From Ceratorhiza oryzae-sativae (lineage: Eukaryota; Basidiomycota; Agaricomycetes; Cantharellales; Ceratobasidiaceae): a DNA stretch of 64,000 nucleotides. Within the stretch, counting starts at the first letter, position 1. Each line of letters starts with the position of its first letter. This document shows, one piece after another, positions 35,990-46,310 of the stretch. The position numbers and the translations under genes were made by a program. The notes under the pieces were generated by a model. That model did no database searches, was not told the origin of the DNA, and saw only the letters and a list, made by a program, of their open reading frames with translations. The stretch lies in contig JARWMV010000233.1 of the NCBI GenBank assembly GCA_030998015.1, positions 1,798,001-1,862,000 of the forward strand. The letters run 5' to 3'.

Positions 35990-37554
35990 ATGAAGCACTT
36001 GGCTTGTGTTCTCTCGGCGTTGGCCGCGGCTGGGTATGTGAGCGCTCAGCAGCCTGAGTGGGCCAGTGCGGTGGCATTGGATGGAGTGGTACGTTATAAA
36101 TTCAAGTTATAATCGAACATTTAACTGAACAGTGTCGTTGCAGGCTCAACAACTTGCGCTTCGGGACTGGTTTGCAACAAGGTGAACGACTACTATTACC
36201 AATGGTGCATAATTTAGATCTAGAGCGTTATTCGCATTATCCTTATAATTTGTTTTAGCATTAAGGGATCGTCGACCCCTACCAGCACCACCAAGGCCGG
36301 AGGTGCCACTTCCACCACCACCACCACCTCCCCAAGCTCTACAAACGGCGTATGCTCCGGTTCGCTCACCAAGTTCAAGTACTTTGGTGCGAGCCAGTCT
36401 TGCGCCGAGTTTGGAGAGTCCAAAATTCCGGGTGTTTTGAATACCGATTACACATGGCCTGCGCAGACGTCCATTGACGTACGTCCGAGTCCTAGTGATT
36501 TTGGGTGGGGCTAATTTTGTTTGTATAGCAACTCATGGCCAAGGGCATGAACTTTTTCCGTATTCCTTTCCTTGTTGAGCGTCTTGTTCCGCCTTCGAAC
36601 GGACTTGGTGGTGCATTCGACCAGACGTACCTTTCGGGCCTTACGAGCACGGTGAACTATATCACCAACAAGGGAGGATATGCTGCTATTGATCCCCACA
36701 AGTGAGTGGTGATTGCTTCATTTGGACATCTCGGTATCTTACATTTTTGATCCAGCTACATGCGATACAATGGTGCTATTATTACATCGACTAGTGACTT
36801 TGCCAAGTTCTGGACGAACCTTGCCAACCAGTTCAAATCGAACAGCCGTGTCATTTTTGATATCATGAACGAGCCCAACGTTAGTGCGTTCCACTTTGTT
36901 TTAAGTAATATGATCTGATGTTCTATTCACAGGGTATTGCTGCTTCGGACGTTTTCAACCTCAACCAAGCTGCGGTCAACGCTATTCGTGCCACTGGCGC
37001 AACTAGCCAACTCATTCTTGTTGAAGGAACATCATGGACTGGTGCATGGTGTAAGCTAGCTTTGCTTTACATGCGAGCGTAACTCACCTAGACTCTAAGC
37101 CTGGACCTCGTCCGGGAACGCCGCTGCGTTCAAGAACATCAAGGATCCTGCCAACAACTTGGCGATCGAGATGCACCAGTATCTCGACTCTGATGGCTCG
37201 GGTACCAGCGGTACCTGTGTTTCTTCTACGATCTTAGCCGAGCGTCTCGCGGATGCCACCAACTGGCTCAAGGCCAACAACTTCAAGGGATTTTTGGGTG
37301 AAGTCGGAGCTGGGTCGAATGACGCCTGCATTGCGGCCATCAAGGGTGGTCTCTGCGCGATGCAGCAGTCTGGTGTCTGGATCGGTCTCAGCTGGTGGGC
37401 TGCTGGACCGTGGTGGGGCAGGTGAGTCGCGTTGCTTTATTATGCTTCCAGTCCTTGGTCTGACATCTTGGAAAGCTACTTTACTTCGATTGAGCCTCCT
37501 AGCGGTGCTGCTATTTCGCGTATCTTCCCCGAGGCGCTCAAGCCTTTCATGTAA
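35990..37554 (+). CDS. Secreted CBM1-GH5 endoglucanase with a one-base lesion in the CBM1
   Basis: Endo-beta-1,4-glucanase of the fungal GH5 (subfamily 5-like) type. Signal peptide [20 protein letters not shown], then a CBM1 split by introns (36089-36143, 36205-36258), a Ser/Thr/Gly linker ([16 protein letters not shown]), and the GH5 barrel from [12 protein letters not shown] onward. Catalytic acid/base is Glu in IFDIMNEPN and the nucleophile is Glu in [30 protein letters not shown] and [10 protein letters not shown] are also present, and the end is [13 protein letters not shown]. In the CBM1 a three-G run at 36060-36062 puts the reading out of frame and leads to a stop at about 36183. One more base there would give a textbook CBM1 (GQCGG-type start, then [10 protein letters not shown] and YYYQC). 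Everything downstream is intact. Confidence 0.88.
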
Positions 37555-38009
37555 ACTGGCTCTGTATTCCCTGGTTGCTGCACTGTTGCGGGAGTTTGTG
37601 AAGGCACGGAGAACTATTTGTTGCTCTCGTCGGCAATTTTGCTCGTCCTGGTGTTTTACATCGGTACTTGGCACAAGTTTGCTCAGAATTGATTTTTCGT
37701 TATTCGCTGAGTTGAAAGAATAAGTGGAATTGCGAGAGTTCAGGCCTTGTAACATATTGCCTTGAAACATGTCAGCCGAATCCGCCTCATATCCAGAGCT
37801 GTCACGAGCCTCTGGGACGATCCGTAGGACCAAAGTTGGTCTCGAGGCACGCTCGTGATCAATTTTGATACTATGGATCGCCCGGTTTGCTCTTGAGTGC
37901 TTTAAACTTTGGCGGATTTGCTTCGAAACTAAACTGGGCCAGTAAGTGAAGTGTCGTATTTGGCACTGCAGGGCGATCATTGGGTGGCGCGGATTGAAGC
38001 TCTTTGGTT
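37555..38009. other. 3' flank of the cellulase gene
   Basis: Base composition is still normal here (CpG present), which marks the left edge of the transposon island near 38010. Confidence 0.5.
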
Positions 38010-38665
38010 GTCACGCCCACATGGGTAATATTCTCACATCAGGAAATTTTGCATGGACTCTAGAGGCTATTGGAGCCTGGGGAGTTAGGCAAATGGCCCT
38101 CTGGGGAGCTTCCTGGAGCACTAGGAGCCCAGAAGCAATAGATACAAACAAACTTCATGTACTTACACACTGCCAATAAGTGTGAAATTTTAACCAGCCA
38201 TGAATCATAGCATAAACCATGCTAAACACCACAAAATAGCCAAAGGGGAAGTTCTGCCATTGCTCAAAATCACACAGGAAAACTGACTCCAAGTCAGATG
38301 ACATTGAGATATAGTAACCCAAGAATTCAATCAAATAGAACATAGTAGTGCATACATGATGTCATATCTTGTGAGCCAGCCCACACAGTGTAATATAAAT
38401 ACATGCAGTGGAAAGCCTTGCATCCTGGCTACAAACTGAATACAATATGAAGTCAGTTGCATAAGAAACAGTGGAGTTGTACATGAAACAAAACAAGCAG
38501 GCATTTGATCAATTCCCTGGTGCTAGCAAATAAAACAGCACCCTGTACACATCAATAACAAATAGAGTCTCCCTTGCATCTCAAAACCTCAGCCATATGT
38601 TTAGGCATACTATTAATCACCTTCTGACAATCCTCAGGTTCAATTCTGTCCCATTCTGTTTGAAC

Positions 38666-39213
38666 TCAATCCCATAGCTCATGTATACTTGAGGGGGGTA
38701 CTTTGTATGTACCAAGGTGTTGCTTTAGCTCAGCCCAAAGGTTTTCAATTGGATTCAGGTCTGGTGAGTAAGCCAGCCACTCCATTACTTCAATGCCAGA
38801 CTCATCAAGCCAGTTAAGGCATACTTTAGCCTTGTGAGTGCTGGTGTTGTCATGTTGGAATATTACCTCCCTGAGCTCTAAGCCCAAATTCTTCAGACTT
38901 CACTCCATTTTGTCCCCTAAAATCTCCAGGTAAACTTCCTTATTCAAGTTCTGCTCTGGCTTGTGCCCATTACCAGTTCCTTCATAGCCCATGCACCCCC
39001 AAAACATGATCAATCTGCCTCCAAAATTGCCTGTTCCTACCACTATATTATCATTTAATTTCCCTGCCCCTGTCATCCACACCCACTTGATTCCATCTGA
39101 CCCCAACCTGTTGATTTTGGTCTCATCTGACCACAAGACCTGCTGCCAGTCATTGATTATCTGATTAGAGATGTTGTGCCAGAATTCCTGCATTCTGGCA
39201 TCAAGGGTAACTC
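38666..39213 (-). pseudogene. Tc1/mariner-type DDE transposase relic
   Basis: The minus strand carries the catalytic half of a Tc1/mariner transposase in two adjacent open pieces. QVLWSDETKIN holds the first Asp, GGRLIMFWGCMGYEGTG follows, FQHDNTSTHKAK holds the second Asp, and AYSPDLNPIENLWAELK holds the final acidic residue. The pieces at 39193-38900 and 38887-38666 are split by a stop and shift near 38890. The N-terminal DNA-binding part is missing; the reading frame simply ends in the inverted repeat at 39167-39213. It is not active. Confidence 0.8.
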
Positions 39214-39307
39214 TATTCCATCAGCTGACCAATCAGCACTTCTGAGCTGCTTCTGCAATTGAGTTACCCTTGATGCCAGAATGCAGGAATTCTGGCACAA
39301 CATCTCT
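39167..39307. repeat. Perfect 47-base inverted repeat (hairpin)
   Basis: Arms at 39167-39213 and 39261-39307 are exact reverse complements over 47 bases, with a 47-base spacer containing CAGCTG. The left arm also encodes the start of the relic transposase frame (MQEFWHNIS on the minus strand). Each arm contains CTGGCATCAAGGGTAACTC, which is shared with the second hairpin at 41648-41776. Confidence 0.85.
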
Positions 39308-41647
39308 ATGCTACATAAGCTGAAATGTCCACTACTAGCTGTACACCACTACCTTTCCTGTAACCGCCTTCAATGCCACACTCCAAGAGACTTGTCAAAG
39401 AACAACAAGATCCTCATATTGAGAGGGAGAAAAGGAAGTGGCTGAAACAGGTGTGTACAACAACCTTTTTAGGAACAGCACATTTCTCATTTTTGATAAA
39501 AGAATCTTTGAGCAGTTCAAACCAAGAATGTTGAACTTTGTGAACAGATTCAGGCTGTGAACAATTGAATTGCTCAGCTTGAATAGTAGCTAAAGCTGGT
39601 CAATAATCCTCCTGCTCAGAATCATGCTGCTGATAGGACTCAGACTCTCTTAACCCATGAAGAATGTAAAGCTACTGCAGCTTCCACTGGATGGCATGCA
39701 GCAGTTCTCCACCTTCCCTTTATGGATAATAATTTTCTTTTTGATCATTGTGTTTACACTGCAATCCCTCATCTCATTGCTGATGTGAAGAAGGCAGCCA
39801 TAAACCCCAGTGATCCCAATTATAGTGTCATGAGCCACAATCAAAGGTCTCATGGCTAACCATCATTTTTCCTTTGTTTACTACTTTTGTCTCATGGCTT
39901 GACCTCCCCTCCATGAGTAAGCACCTCCACTTGCTTACTGAGCCATGCTCTATTTTTAGTCACTTGCTTACTGATCATGGCCATTTGCCTTACTCATCTT
40001 ACTATCTTGCTGACTGATGGACATACTATTATTAGTAACTGGCTGACTCATCACTGCCATTCCCTCTTACTCATCCTGCATGTACACTTAGTCACTCCCC
40101 TGGTTAGAATGGTATAAAAGCAAGGAGAGCAAGCCAGTCTACCTGTTATGGATTACTAACATTTTCTATTATTTTAGTCTGCTTTACCAACCTCAAGCAA
40201 TGCCTCTGTAATTTTTCTTGAAATTAAATGAATTTGTATGCATCTTAATTTGTACTATTGGTGTTCCATTAAATATTATAAATTCTCCTCTTTCCAATGC
40301 ATATTTTATCATGATTTTATCTTAAGAACTCAGGGAGATATAGAGGTTGCGATATTTCCTCTTATCAGGAGATATTGATTACAACATTGCACTGCTCATA
40401 TCTTGGCAACTGCTTATGCTACCAAAGCAATCTTATGCTCTATTGATAGCTAATCTTTGGCAGTATCTGCTGCCTGAAGATTGTTGCAATCCACCAGATC
40501 CTTGCACTGGAATGGCCCAAAGATCATTAGAATCTTACTGGACCATCAATCAAGATCTAATGACTCCAGTGAGTCAGGAGAGCCTTCCAAATTGATCCAG
40601 AAGCTTCTCTGACTTGCTTTATGACTCACTGAGATGTAGCCTCTGTTCATTACATGTATATAATATGATAATATGATCTACAAGCCAATAGCAGGTCTCA
40701 GATGCATCAATGCCTTCAATCCACACCCTGACTTTACTCTCTTATCCTATACTGGGCTAGGGTGTACCCCAAGTATAGCAGTACCCTCTTTTGATGATTG
40801 CACTGGCATGCATGCATCTATTTGGCTCTGGAATGCCCTCCTCAGGGTATAAAAGGACCTCCTCTGAGGCCCTTCCAGACCACCTCCTCCTCTTACTCAA
40901 CCTAGACTGGTTATTGGTTTCTTTTCTCTTTCTATTTTCTCTTGTCTGTGTGTGATTTCTTATATAACTAGTACTGAGGAATAAAATACCATATTAGTTA
41001 TATACTGTCTGATTCATTGTGTCTTATATACAGAGATATATAAGGATACAATACTGCCTGATTGAGCATGACATTAAGTACCAGCTATTAGAGGAAATCT
41101 AAGTACCTGTAGCTGAGGAAGTACATGCATTAGGCAGCCCACCATCTATCCTATAAACTATTGCTTAAGTCTAGTATTAAGATTAGTATCAGTTAGTCCA
41201 AGCAACTAGGGCTGAGCTACATTTAAGATATCTAAGGGAACCTGACCATAGTAGTCTTGCTCTTTATACCTATAAATTAGTCAGTTTACACTGTGAAAGA
41301 TTAAGACTACCTTGAGTGTTACTTGATTGCATTGCAACTACTTTGAGCCTTCTTACTCTAGTCTAAGAAGTATTGAGTACAATTAGTGTATACTAACATA
41401 TCTACATTTGTTTAAGCTCTGATATTCAAGTGTACCCTGACCCATGACACCAGCCACAAGATGGTAGACACACACAAGGCATCAAGCCAACATGAGCCAT
41501 GTGTCAGCAGTAGTCAGGACATAGTCCAGACCCATTAAGGCAGGGGTGCTGTGCCAGGCTCCTGCAGATGGAATGCACAGGAATTCTGTATGAAATTCTG
41601 GCATATTCTGGCACTGCAGGGGATGGAGATGGTGCAGGAATGGCCCC

Positions 41648-41776
41648 AGGGTAGAGATGTCTTACCAGCACACTGGCACACTGGCATCAAGGGAAACTGA
41701 ATTGATTTATCAGCTGATGCAATTCAGTTTCCCTTGATGCCAGCATGCCAGTGTGCTGGCAAGACATCTCTACCCC
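41648..41776. repeat. Second hairpin element of the same family
   Basis: Arms of about 56 bases (41648-41703 and 41721-41776) are inverted copies with only a few mismatches, mostly G/A or C/T. The 17-base spacer includes ATCAGCTGAT. The core CTGGCATCAAGGGAAACT matches the hairpin at 39167-39307 except for one base, so both are members of one family. Confidence 0.8.
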
Positions 41777-42414
41777 AGGGGTGCTGGAGTCCTTGGCAGA
41801 GTCCTGCAGCTCCTGCATTCCTGCATTCCTGCAGACTGGCATTCCTGCACCACCACATGACCACCACTGTTTATTGCACTCAAGTGATCATTAAATGCAC
41901 AAAATTCAGCGCATTCAATCGATATGCACATCATATCTTGGAGCTCAAAACTGAGAGAGATCAACACAATTTAGTCTGGGGAAAATAATCAGGGGAAGCA
42001 CAGCCACTCATGCTCCCCTAAACTAGTAGGAAATATGGACATACATATACCATTCAACTCATCTTGCCAGGAGGAATTGAATGAGCATACTCACATCCTG
42101 ATCTGATGCATTTCTGAGGAGATGTAAGCAATATACAGGGGATTAGCCCCCTGAACAGTGCCACAAGCACTAGTGAAACCAGCCATGGGAATCTTGCTCC
42201 CCTGTCATGAATAGATGCGAACCACTCCCAATATTTAGTATACCAAAAATCAGCATGATTGGAGCTGTATTAGTGGGTGAAATCCAGGGAACATGCACCC
42301 CTGATGCTTAAAATACCCCTAAATCACCTCTGCACACATGCACACTTGACTACAGACTCTCTGAGCATCATAAATGGATTCAGAGATATTTATTACCCTA
42401 TTCTATATGTCTGG

Positions 42415-42792
42415 TGTCGACGACGACAAGTCAGGCGACGAGGAAAATAGTAAGAAAAAGCAAAAGAACTTGTATTCGACGAGAGGTCAAGTTCTTGAGG
42501 AGTCCTCTGCGAACTTGACCTGGTTTATATACATAGTACGAGCCACATCATAACAAACAAGTCTGTACAGTGAGTCACGACAGATAAGAGATAGAAGCAG
42601 TAGAAGCAACTGCAGAACTGCGGAATTTCACATTGGAGTTGAAATACATCTCGGTTACCGGTCCGGAACATTCCCTGAGTCACATGACACAGATATACCA
42701 TAAAAGGCAAGTATGTTTTGAAGATGATCTCATAAAATGTAGTAAATTGAGAAAATATTATAGAGTGGATATATGCGTGTCAGTTCGTGACA
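42415..42792 (-). repeat. 3' LTR of the chromovirus
   Basis: 378 bases, sense strand TGTCACGAAC...CGTCGACA. It carries a promoter TATATAAA (plus-strand coordinates 42524-42531). The inverted repeat AGGTCAAGTTC / GAACTTGACCT (42484-42494 and 42511-42521) lies just after it. It contains the pol stop codon at 42780-42782. Confidence 0.95.
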
Positions 42793-45700
42793 CTTCCCCC
42801 CTTCAAGGCACGGGGGTCCTGAGGTGCCTTTGGGTGCGACTTGACATAGTCGGCGATGAGTTCTGGCGCGTTCACCAGGTCATCATAGGTTAACCATTGT
42901 CGCTCGTCGTAGCCGAGCCACTTGACATAGTATTCAAAGATGTTAGATCTTTTGTTGTATCGTGACTTTATGATCTGTTCCACTTCGAATTCTTCTTCCC
43001 CTTCAGGAGTTACCACAGGTGGTGGTGGGGGAACCTGATGGCCATAGGGGTCGTCTTTATATTTGGTCAGGAGTGAGATGTGAAACACTGGGTGTATTTT
43101 CATGGTTATTGGTAGGTCCAGTTTGTAGGCATGTGTGCCATGTTGTGCTACCACCTTGAATGGTCCAACTCTTTTGTGGGCCAGTTTCCTGGAGGCCTGC
43201 TGTGTCCGTATGTTTTTGGTATCAAGCCAGACTTTGTCTCCAACCTTAATAGCTTCAGGGGTCTGATGCTTCTGGTCGTAGTATTCTTTGATCCTCTGGT
43301 TTGCTATTTCCAGGGCTGCCTTAAGTTTGTCATGGCCCTTTTGGAGCCATTCTGCATGGTTGTCTGCTAAAGGGAGTTCTGGTTCCTCCCTGTCCCCGAC
43401 TGCTAGCCTTGGGTGGAAACCGTAGTTTGCAAAGAATGGTGATTTGCCAGTTGAGGCGTTGACACCATTATTGTAGGCAAATTCAGCTAATGGTAGGAGT
43501 GAGGCCCAGTCATCTTGTCTGTCTGATACATAGTGTCTGATGTACCCTTCCACTACTTGGTTGGCCCGTTCAGACTGGCCATCTGTCTGAGGGTGGTATG
43601 CTGTGGAGTAGGAGGGTTTTATATCCAGTCGTTTGTATAAGTGCCTTAAGAATTTGGATGCGAAGTTAGGGCCGCGGTCTGAGATTGTTTTCTGTGGTAA
43701 CCCATGGAGTTTCCATACATATGTTAGGAACAAGTTGGCACAATCCATAGCACTGGCTTCCGATTGACATGGAATAAAGTGGACCATTTTTGTCAGGCGA
43801 TCGACAACTGTAAATATGGCATCAAATCCCTCTGACAGGGGTAGCCCAGTGATCAGATCATAAGTAATTTCCTCCCAAGGTTTTTCTGGTGCAGGTATTG
43901 GGTTTAAGAGCCCTGGGGGAACTTGGTTGCTGTGCTTGTTCCTGATGCATGACTCGCAGTGTGTGACATATTCGTTGACTGATTTTTTCATTGATAACCA
44001 CGTGTATTTGCGATTTAACAGTTCATATGTTCTGAACTGTCCTGGGTGTCCTGCTGCTGGGTTATCGTGACGGCTTTCAATGACCAGTTTGCGAAGTTCT
44101 TTGTTATTTGGGACGTAGATTCTGCCCTTGTGTCGTAAGAGTCCTTCATCCCATTCCCAGTCCTTGACCTTCTCATTGTCATCTAGGGCTTTTAGCACTT
44201 TTGACAGGTGCTCGTCCCCTGGGATAGCGTCCCTAATGAGTTGTTCCAGGTCATGGTCTGGTGTGATTGCTTGTAACCACAGAGATTTTAGTTCCAAAAA
44301 TTGGTTTTGTGCAAGCAGAGCTTGGCTCTCACCCCCCTCTTTAGGGATGTGCCTTGACAGCCTAGAGAGTATGTCTGCCCAGCCATTCTTTGCCCCCTCG
44401 ATGTATAGAATCTTGAATTCAAACCTGGACAGGAACTCATGCCATCTTGTGACTCGGCCATTCAGTGGCCGGTTTGTCTTCCAGTATTCCAGATTCTTGT
44501 GGTCACAAACAATGTTTACTGGGTGTTCAGCCCCTTCTAGTAGGTGACGCCAGTGTTTGAGGGCTTTTATAATTGCCAGCATTTCTTTGTTGTAGATATC
44601 GTAGTTTCTTTCTGCTGGGACCATTGCTTTGGAATAGTAGGAGATTGGGTGAAGCATTCCGTCTTCTCCATATTGCAATAAAACAGCACCTGTGGCATAG
44701 CCTGAGGCGTCTGTTTCTAAGATAAATGGTTTGCTGGGTTCTGGCTGAATTAAGAGGGGTGCTTCTTTCAGTTTCTGTTTTAGCAGATTCCACGCCCGAT
44801 CCCTTTCTTCTGTCCATTCCCACTTGGTGTCCTTTTTGACAAGTTCATAGAGGCATTTTGTGATTTTTGAGAAGTCTTTTATGAAGTGCCTTAACCAATT
44901 TGCAAACCCCAACCCTTCCAGGACTTCGGTTGGGTTTGTAGGGGTTGGCCATTCAACAGCTTTTTCAACCTTGGCTGGGTCTACTTTAATTCCCTGGGGA
45001 GTCACTACTATTCCCAGGTAATCGACTTCCGTGACATCAAAGACGCATTTTTCCAGAGCGCAATATAGGCCAGCTTTTTGAAGGCGACGTAAGACTTCCT
45101 TGACATGTTCATCGTGTTCTTCCTGGTTTTTGGAGAATACTAGTATGTCATCCATATAGATTACCACATAAATGCCCTCGATGTCTTGGAACTCTTCCCT
45201 GATCATGGCCATGAAGGTCCCTGGTGCGTTCTTTTGACCAAATTGCATGACTAGAGGCTCGTACAGCCCATATTTGGTCTTAAAAGCTGCTTTCCATTCG
45301 TCCCCTTCCCGAATTTGTATGAGGTTGAAGCCCCACTTTAGATCAAACTTGGTGAATATCTTTGCCCCACGCAGAGTCTCCACAATATCATTGATGCGTG
45401 GGAGTGGGTACACATTAGAGACTGTCATTTCGTTTAGTCGCTGGTAGTCAATGCACATGCGCAACTTCCCATTCTTCTTTTTGACAAATATGACTGGGGA
45501 TGCCATTGGTGACCTTGAGGGTCTGATATGCCCTGCTTTCAGTTGGCGGTCCAGGGTTTTCTGCAATTCTGCATCTTCCTTGACACCCACGCTATATATG
45601 GGACCGTGCCTTGGCTTGGCATCCGGTTTTAAATCTATTTCCATATCCCACTTCCTATGGGGTGGTAATGGTTGGACGTCGTCTTCTTCAGCGAATATTT

Positions 45701-46310
45701 TCTGGAATTCTTTATATTTTGTTGGGAGGGAGTCTAGGGAGTCCAACTGAAGCTCCTTAGGTTCATTTGCTTGCACATGCAGGGGTTTTGTGATGCAGTG
45801 CTTCAGGCATATTGGTGAGTTAAACTTCATGTCTTTCCCATCCCAATCAATATTGGGGTTATGGAATTTGAGCCATGACATGCCCAGGACTAAATCATTT
45901 TTGCCAACGTTCACCACGTAGGCACTGAGGATTTCTCGGTGCTCTTGAATGCACAACTCGAAGGTGCAGTAATGGGTCACGGACCCAGAGTCTATCTCCC
46001 TTCCATCAATTACCCTCAGTTTCTTGGGTGTTTTTAGGGCGACCGTAGGAATACGGTATTGTTTAACCAAGTTTTCATGTATAAATACTGATGTGGCCCC
46101 TGAATCGATCATGGCCCATCCGTTGAATTTTTTCATGTTATATGCAGACTTGCGTTCAGGGGTTATGCGCAGAGGGAATGCGTGGAAGAAAAACTGTAAT
46201 TGTGATTGGTTTCCTAACAACATACATTCCATTCCCATATTTTTATTTTCGTTATGCGCACTTTGTAACATAGCGCCCAAGACCGCCCCCCTGGCACGGT
46301 TTGAGCTCAT
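42780..46310 (-). CDS. pol: Pol polyprotein (protease-RT-RNase H-integrase-chromodomain), 1176 aa
   Basis: The uninterrupted frame encodes, in order: an aspartic protease (WAMIDSGATSVFIHE, residue about 70); reverse transcriptase with KFDLKWGFN and YMDDILVFS (about 270-400); RNase H starting at LETDASGYATGAVL (about 530); an integrase zinc domain (H-H then CESCIRNK, about 740-790); the DDE core with Asp in YDLITGLP, Asp in ISDRGPNF and Glu in GQSERANQ; a GPF-type segment (VGPFKVV); and a C-terminal chromodomain (EVEQIIKSRYNKRSN, YYVKWLGYDERQWL). The chromodomain places it among chromoviruses and may guide integration to methylated histone marks. Its ATG overlaps the gag stop as ATGA (46307-46310). 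The stop lies 13 bases inside the 3' LTR. All catalytic residues are present. Confidence 0.95.
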   Translation of the reverse strand: MSSNRARGAVLGAMLQSAHNENKNMGMECMLLGNQSQLQFFFHAFPLRITPERKSAYNMKKFNGWAMIDSGATSVFIHENLVKQYRIPTVALKTPKKLRVIDGREIDSGSVTHYCTFELCIQEHREILSAYVVNVGKNDLVLGMSWLKFHNPNIDWDGKDMKFNSPICLKHCITKPLHVQANEPKELQLDSLDSLPTKYKEFQKIFAEEDDVQPLPPHRKWDMEIDLKPDAKPRHGPIYSVGVKEDAELQKTLDRQLKAGHIRPSRSPMASPVIFVKKKNGKLRMCIDYQRLNEMTVSNVYPLPRINDIVETLRGAKIFTKFDLKWGFNLIQIREGDEWKAAFKTKYGLYEPLVMQFGQKNAPGTFMAMIREEFQDIEGIYVVIYMDDILVFSKNQEEHDEHVKEVLRRLQKAGLYCALEKCVFDVTEVDYLGIVVTPQGIKVDPAKVEKAVEWPTPTNPTEVLEGLGFANWLRHFIKDFSKITKCLYELVKKDTKWEWTEERDRAWNLLKQKLKEAPLLIQPEPSKPFILETDASGYATGAVLLQYGEDGMLHPISYYSKAMVPAERNYDIYNKEMLAIIKALKHWRHLLEGAEHPVNIVCDHKNLEYWKTNRPLNGRVTRWHEFLSRFEFKILYIEGAKNGWADILSRLSRHIPKEGGESQALLAQNQFLELKSLWLQAITPDHDLEQLIRDAIPGDEHLSKVLKALDDNEKVKDWEWDEGLLRHKGRIYVPNNKELRKLVIESRHDNPAAGHPGQFRTYELLNRKYTWLSMKKSVNEYVTHCESCIRNKHSNQVPPGLLNPIPAPEKPWEEITYDLITGLPLSEGFDAIFTVVDRLTKMVHFIPCQSEASAMDCANLFLTYVWKLHGLPQKTISDRGPNFASKFLRHLYKRLDIKPSYSTAYHPQTDGQSERANQVVEGYIRHYVSDRQDDWASLLPLAEFAYNNGVNASTGKSPFFANYGFHPRLAVGDREEPELPLADNHAEWLQKGHDKLKAALEIANQRIKEYYDQKHQTPEAIKVGDKVWLDTKNIRTQQASRKLAHKRVGPFKVVAQHGTHAYKLDLPITMKIHPVFHISLLTKYKDDPYGHQVPPPPPVVTPEGEEEFEVEQIIKSRYNKRSNIFEYYVKWLGYDERQWLTYDDLVNAPELIADYVKSHPKAPQDPRALKGGSVTN
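42793..42804 (-). promoter_or_regulatory. Polypurine tract
   Basis: Sense strand GAAGGGGGGAAG, directly abutting the 3' LTR, as required for plus-strand priming. Confidence 0.85.

Larger units (their letters stand above)
38010..42409. other. CpG-depleted transposon graveyard
   Basis: From about 38010 the sequence becomes A+T-richer and almost free of CG dinucleotides, with TG and CA in excess. That is the footprint of methylation-driven CpG decay. It contains a Tc1/mariner relic, two hairpin elements and two TATA-bearing segments (GGTATAAAAGC near 40111 and GTATAAAAGGACC near 40849) that look like remnants of LTR promoters. No intact gene is present. The left edge is a judgement by eye. Confidence 0.65.

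Noticed and set aside
37234..37980. 248-codon minus-strand frame opposite the cellulase end
   Set aside because: It overlaps the conserved GH5 exon in antisense, and no motif or splice structure supports it.
40100..41040. TATA-bearing segments as complete solo LTRs
   Set aside because: I could not find matching TG...CA ends with target duplications, so they are only mentioned as possible LTR remnants.
38010..42409. CRISPR-like or tandem arrays in the repeat-rich block
   Set aside because: Repeats are inverted or dispersed, there is no regular repeat-spacer pattern, and the host is eukaryotic.
42633..42893. 86-codon plus-strand frame across the LTR edge, repeated at 49203-49385
   Set aside because: It is antisense to the LTR and pol end. 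Its repetition only reflects the LTR duplication.
44527..44823. Internal minus-strand frames within pol
   Set aside because: They are alternative-frame shadows of the reverse transcriptase/RNase H region.
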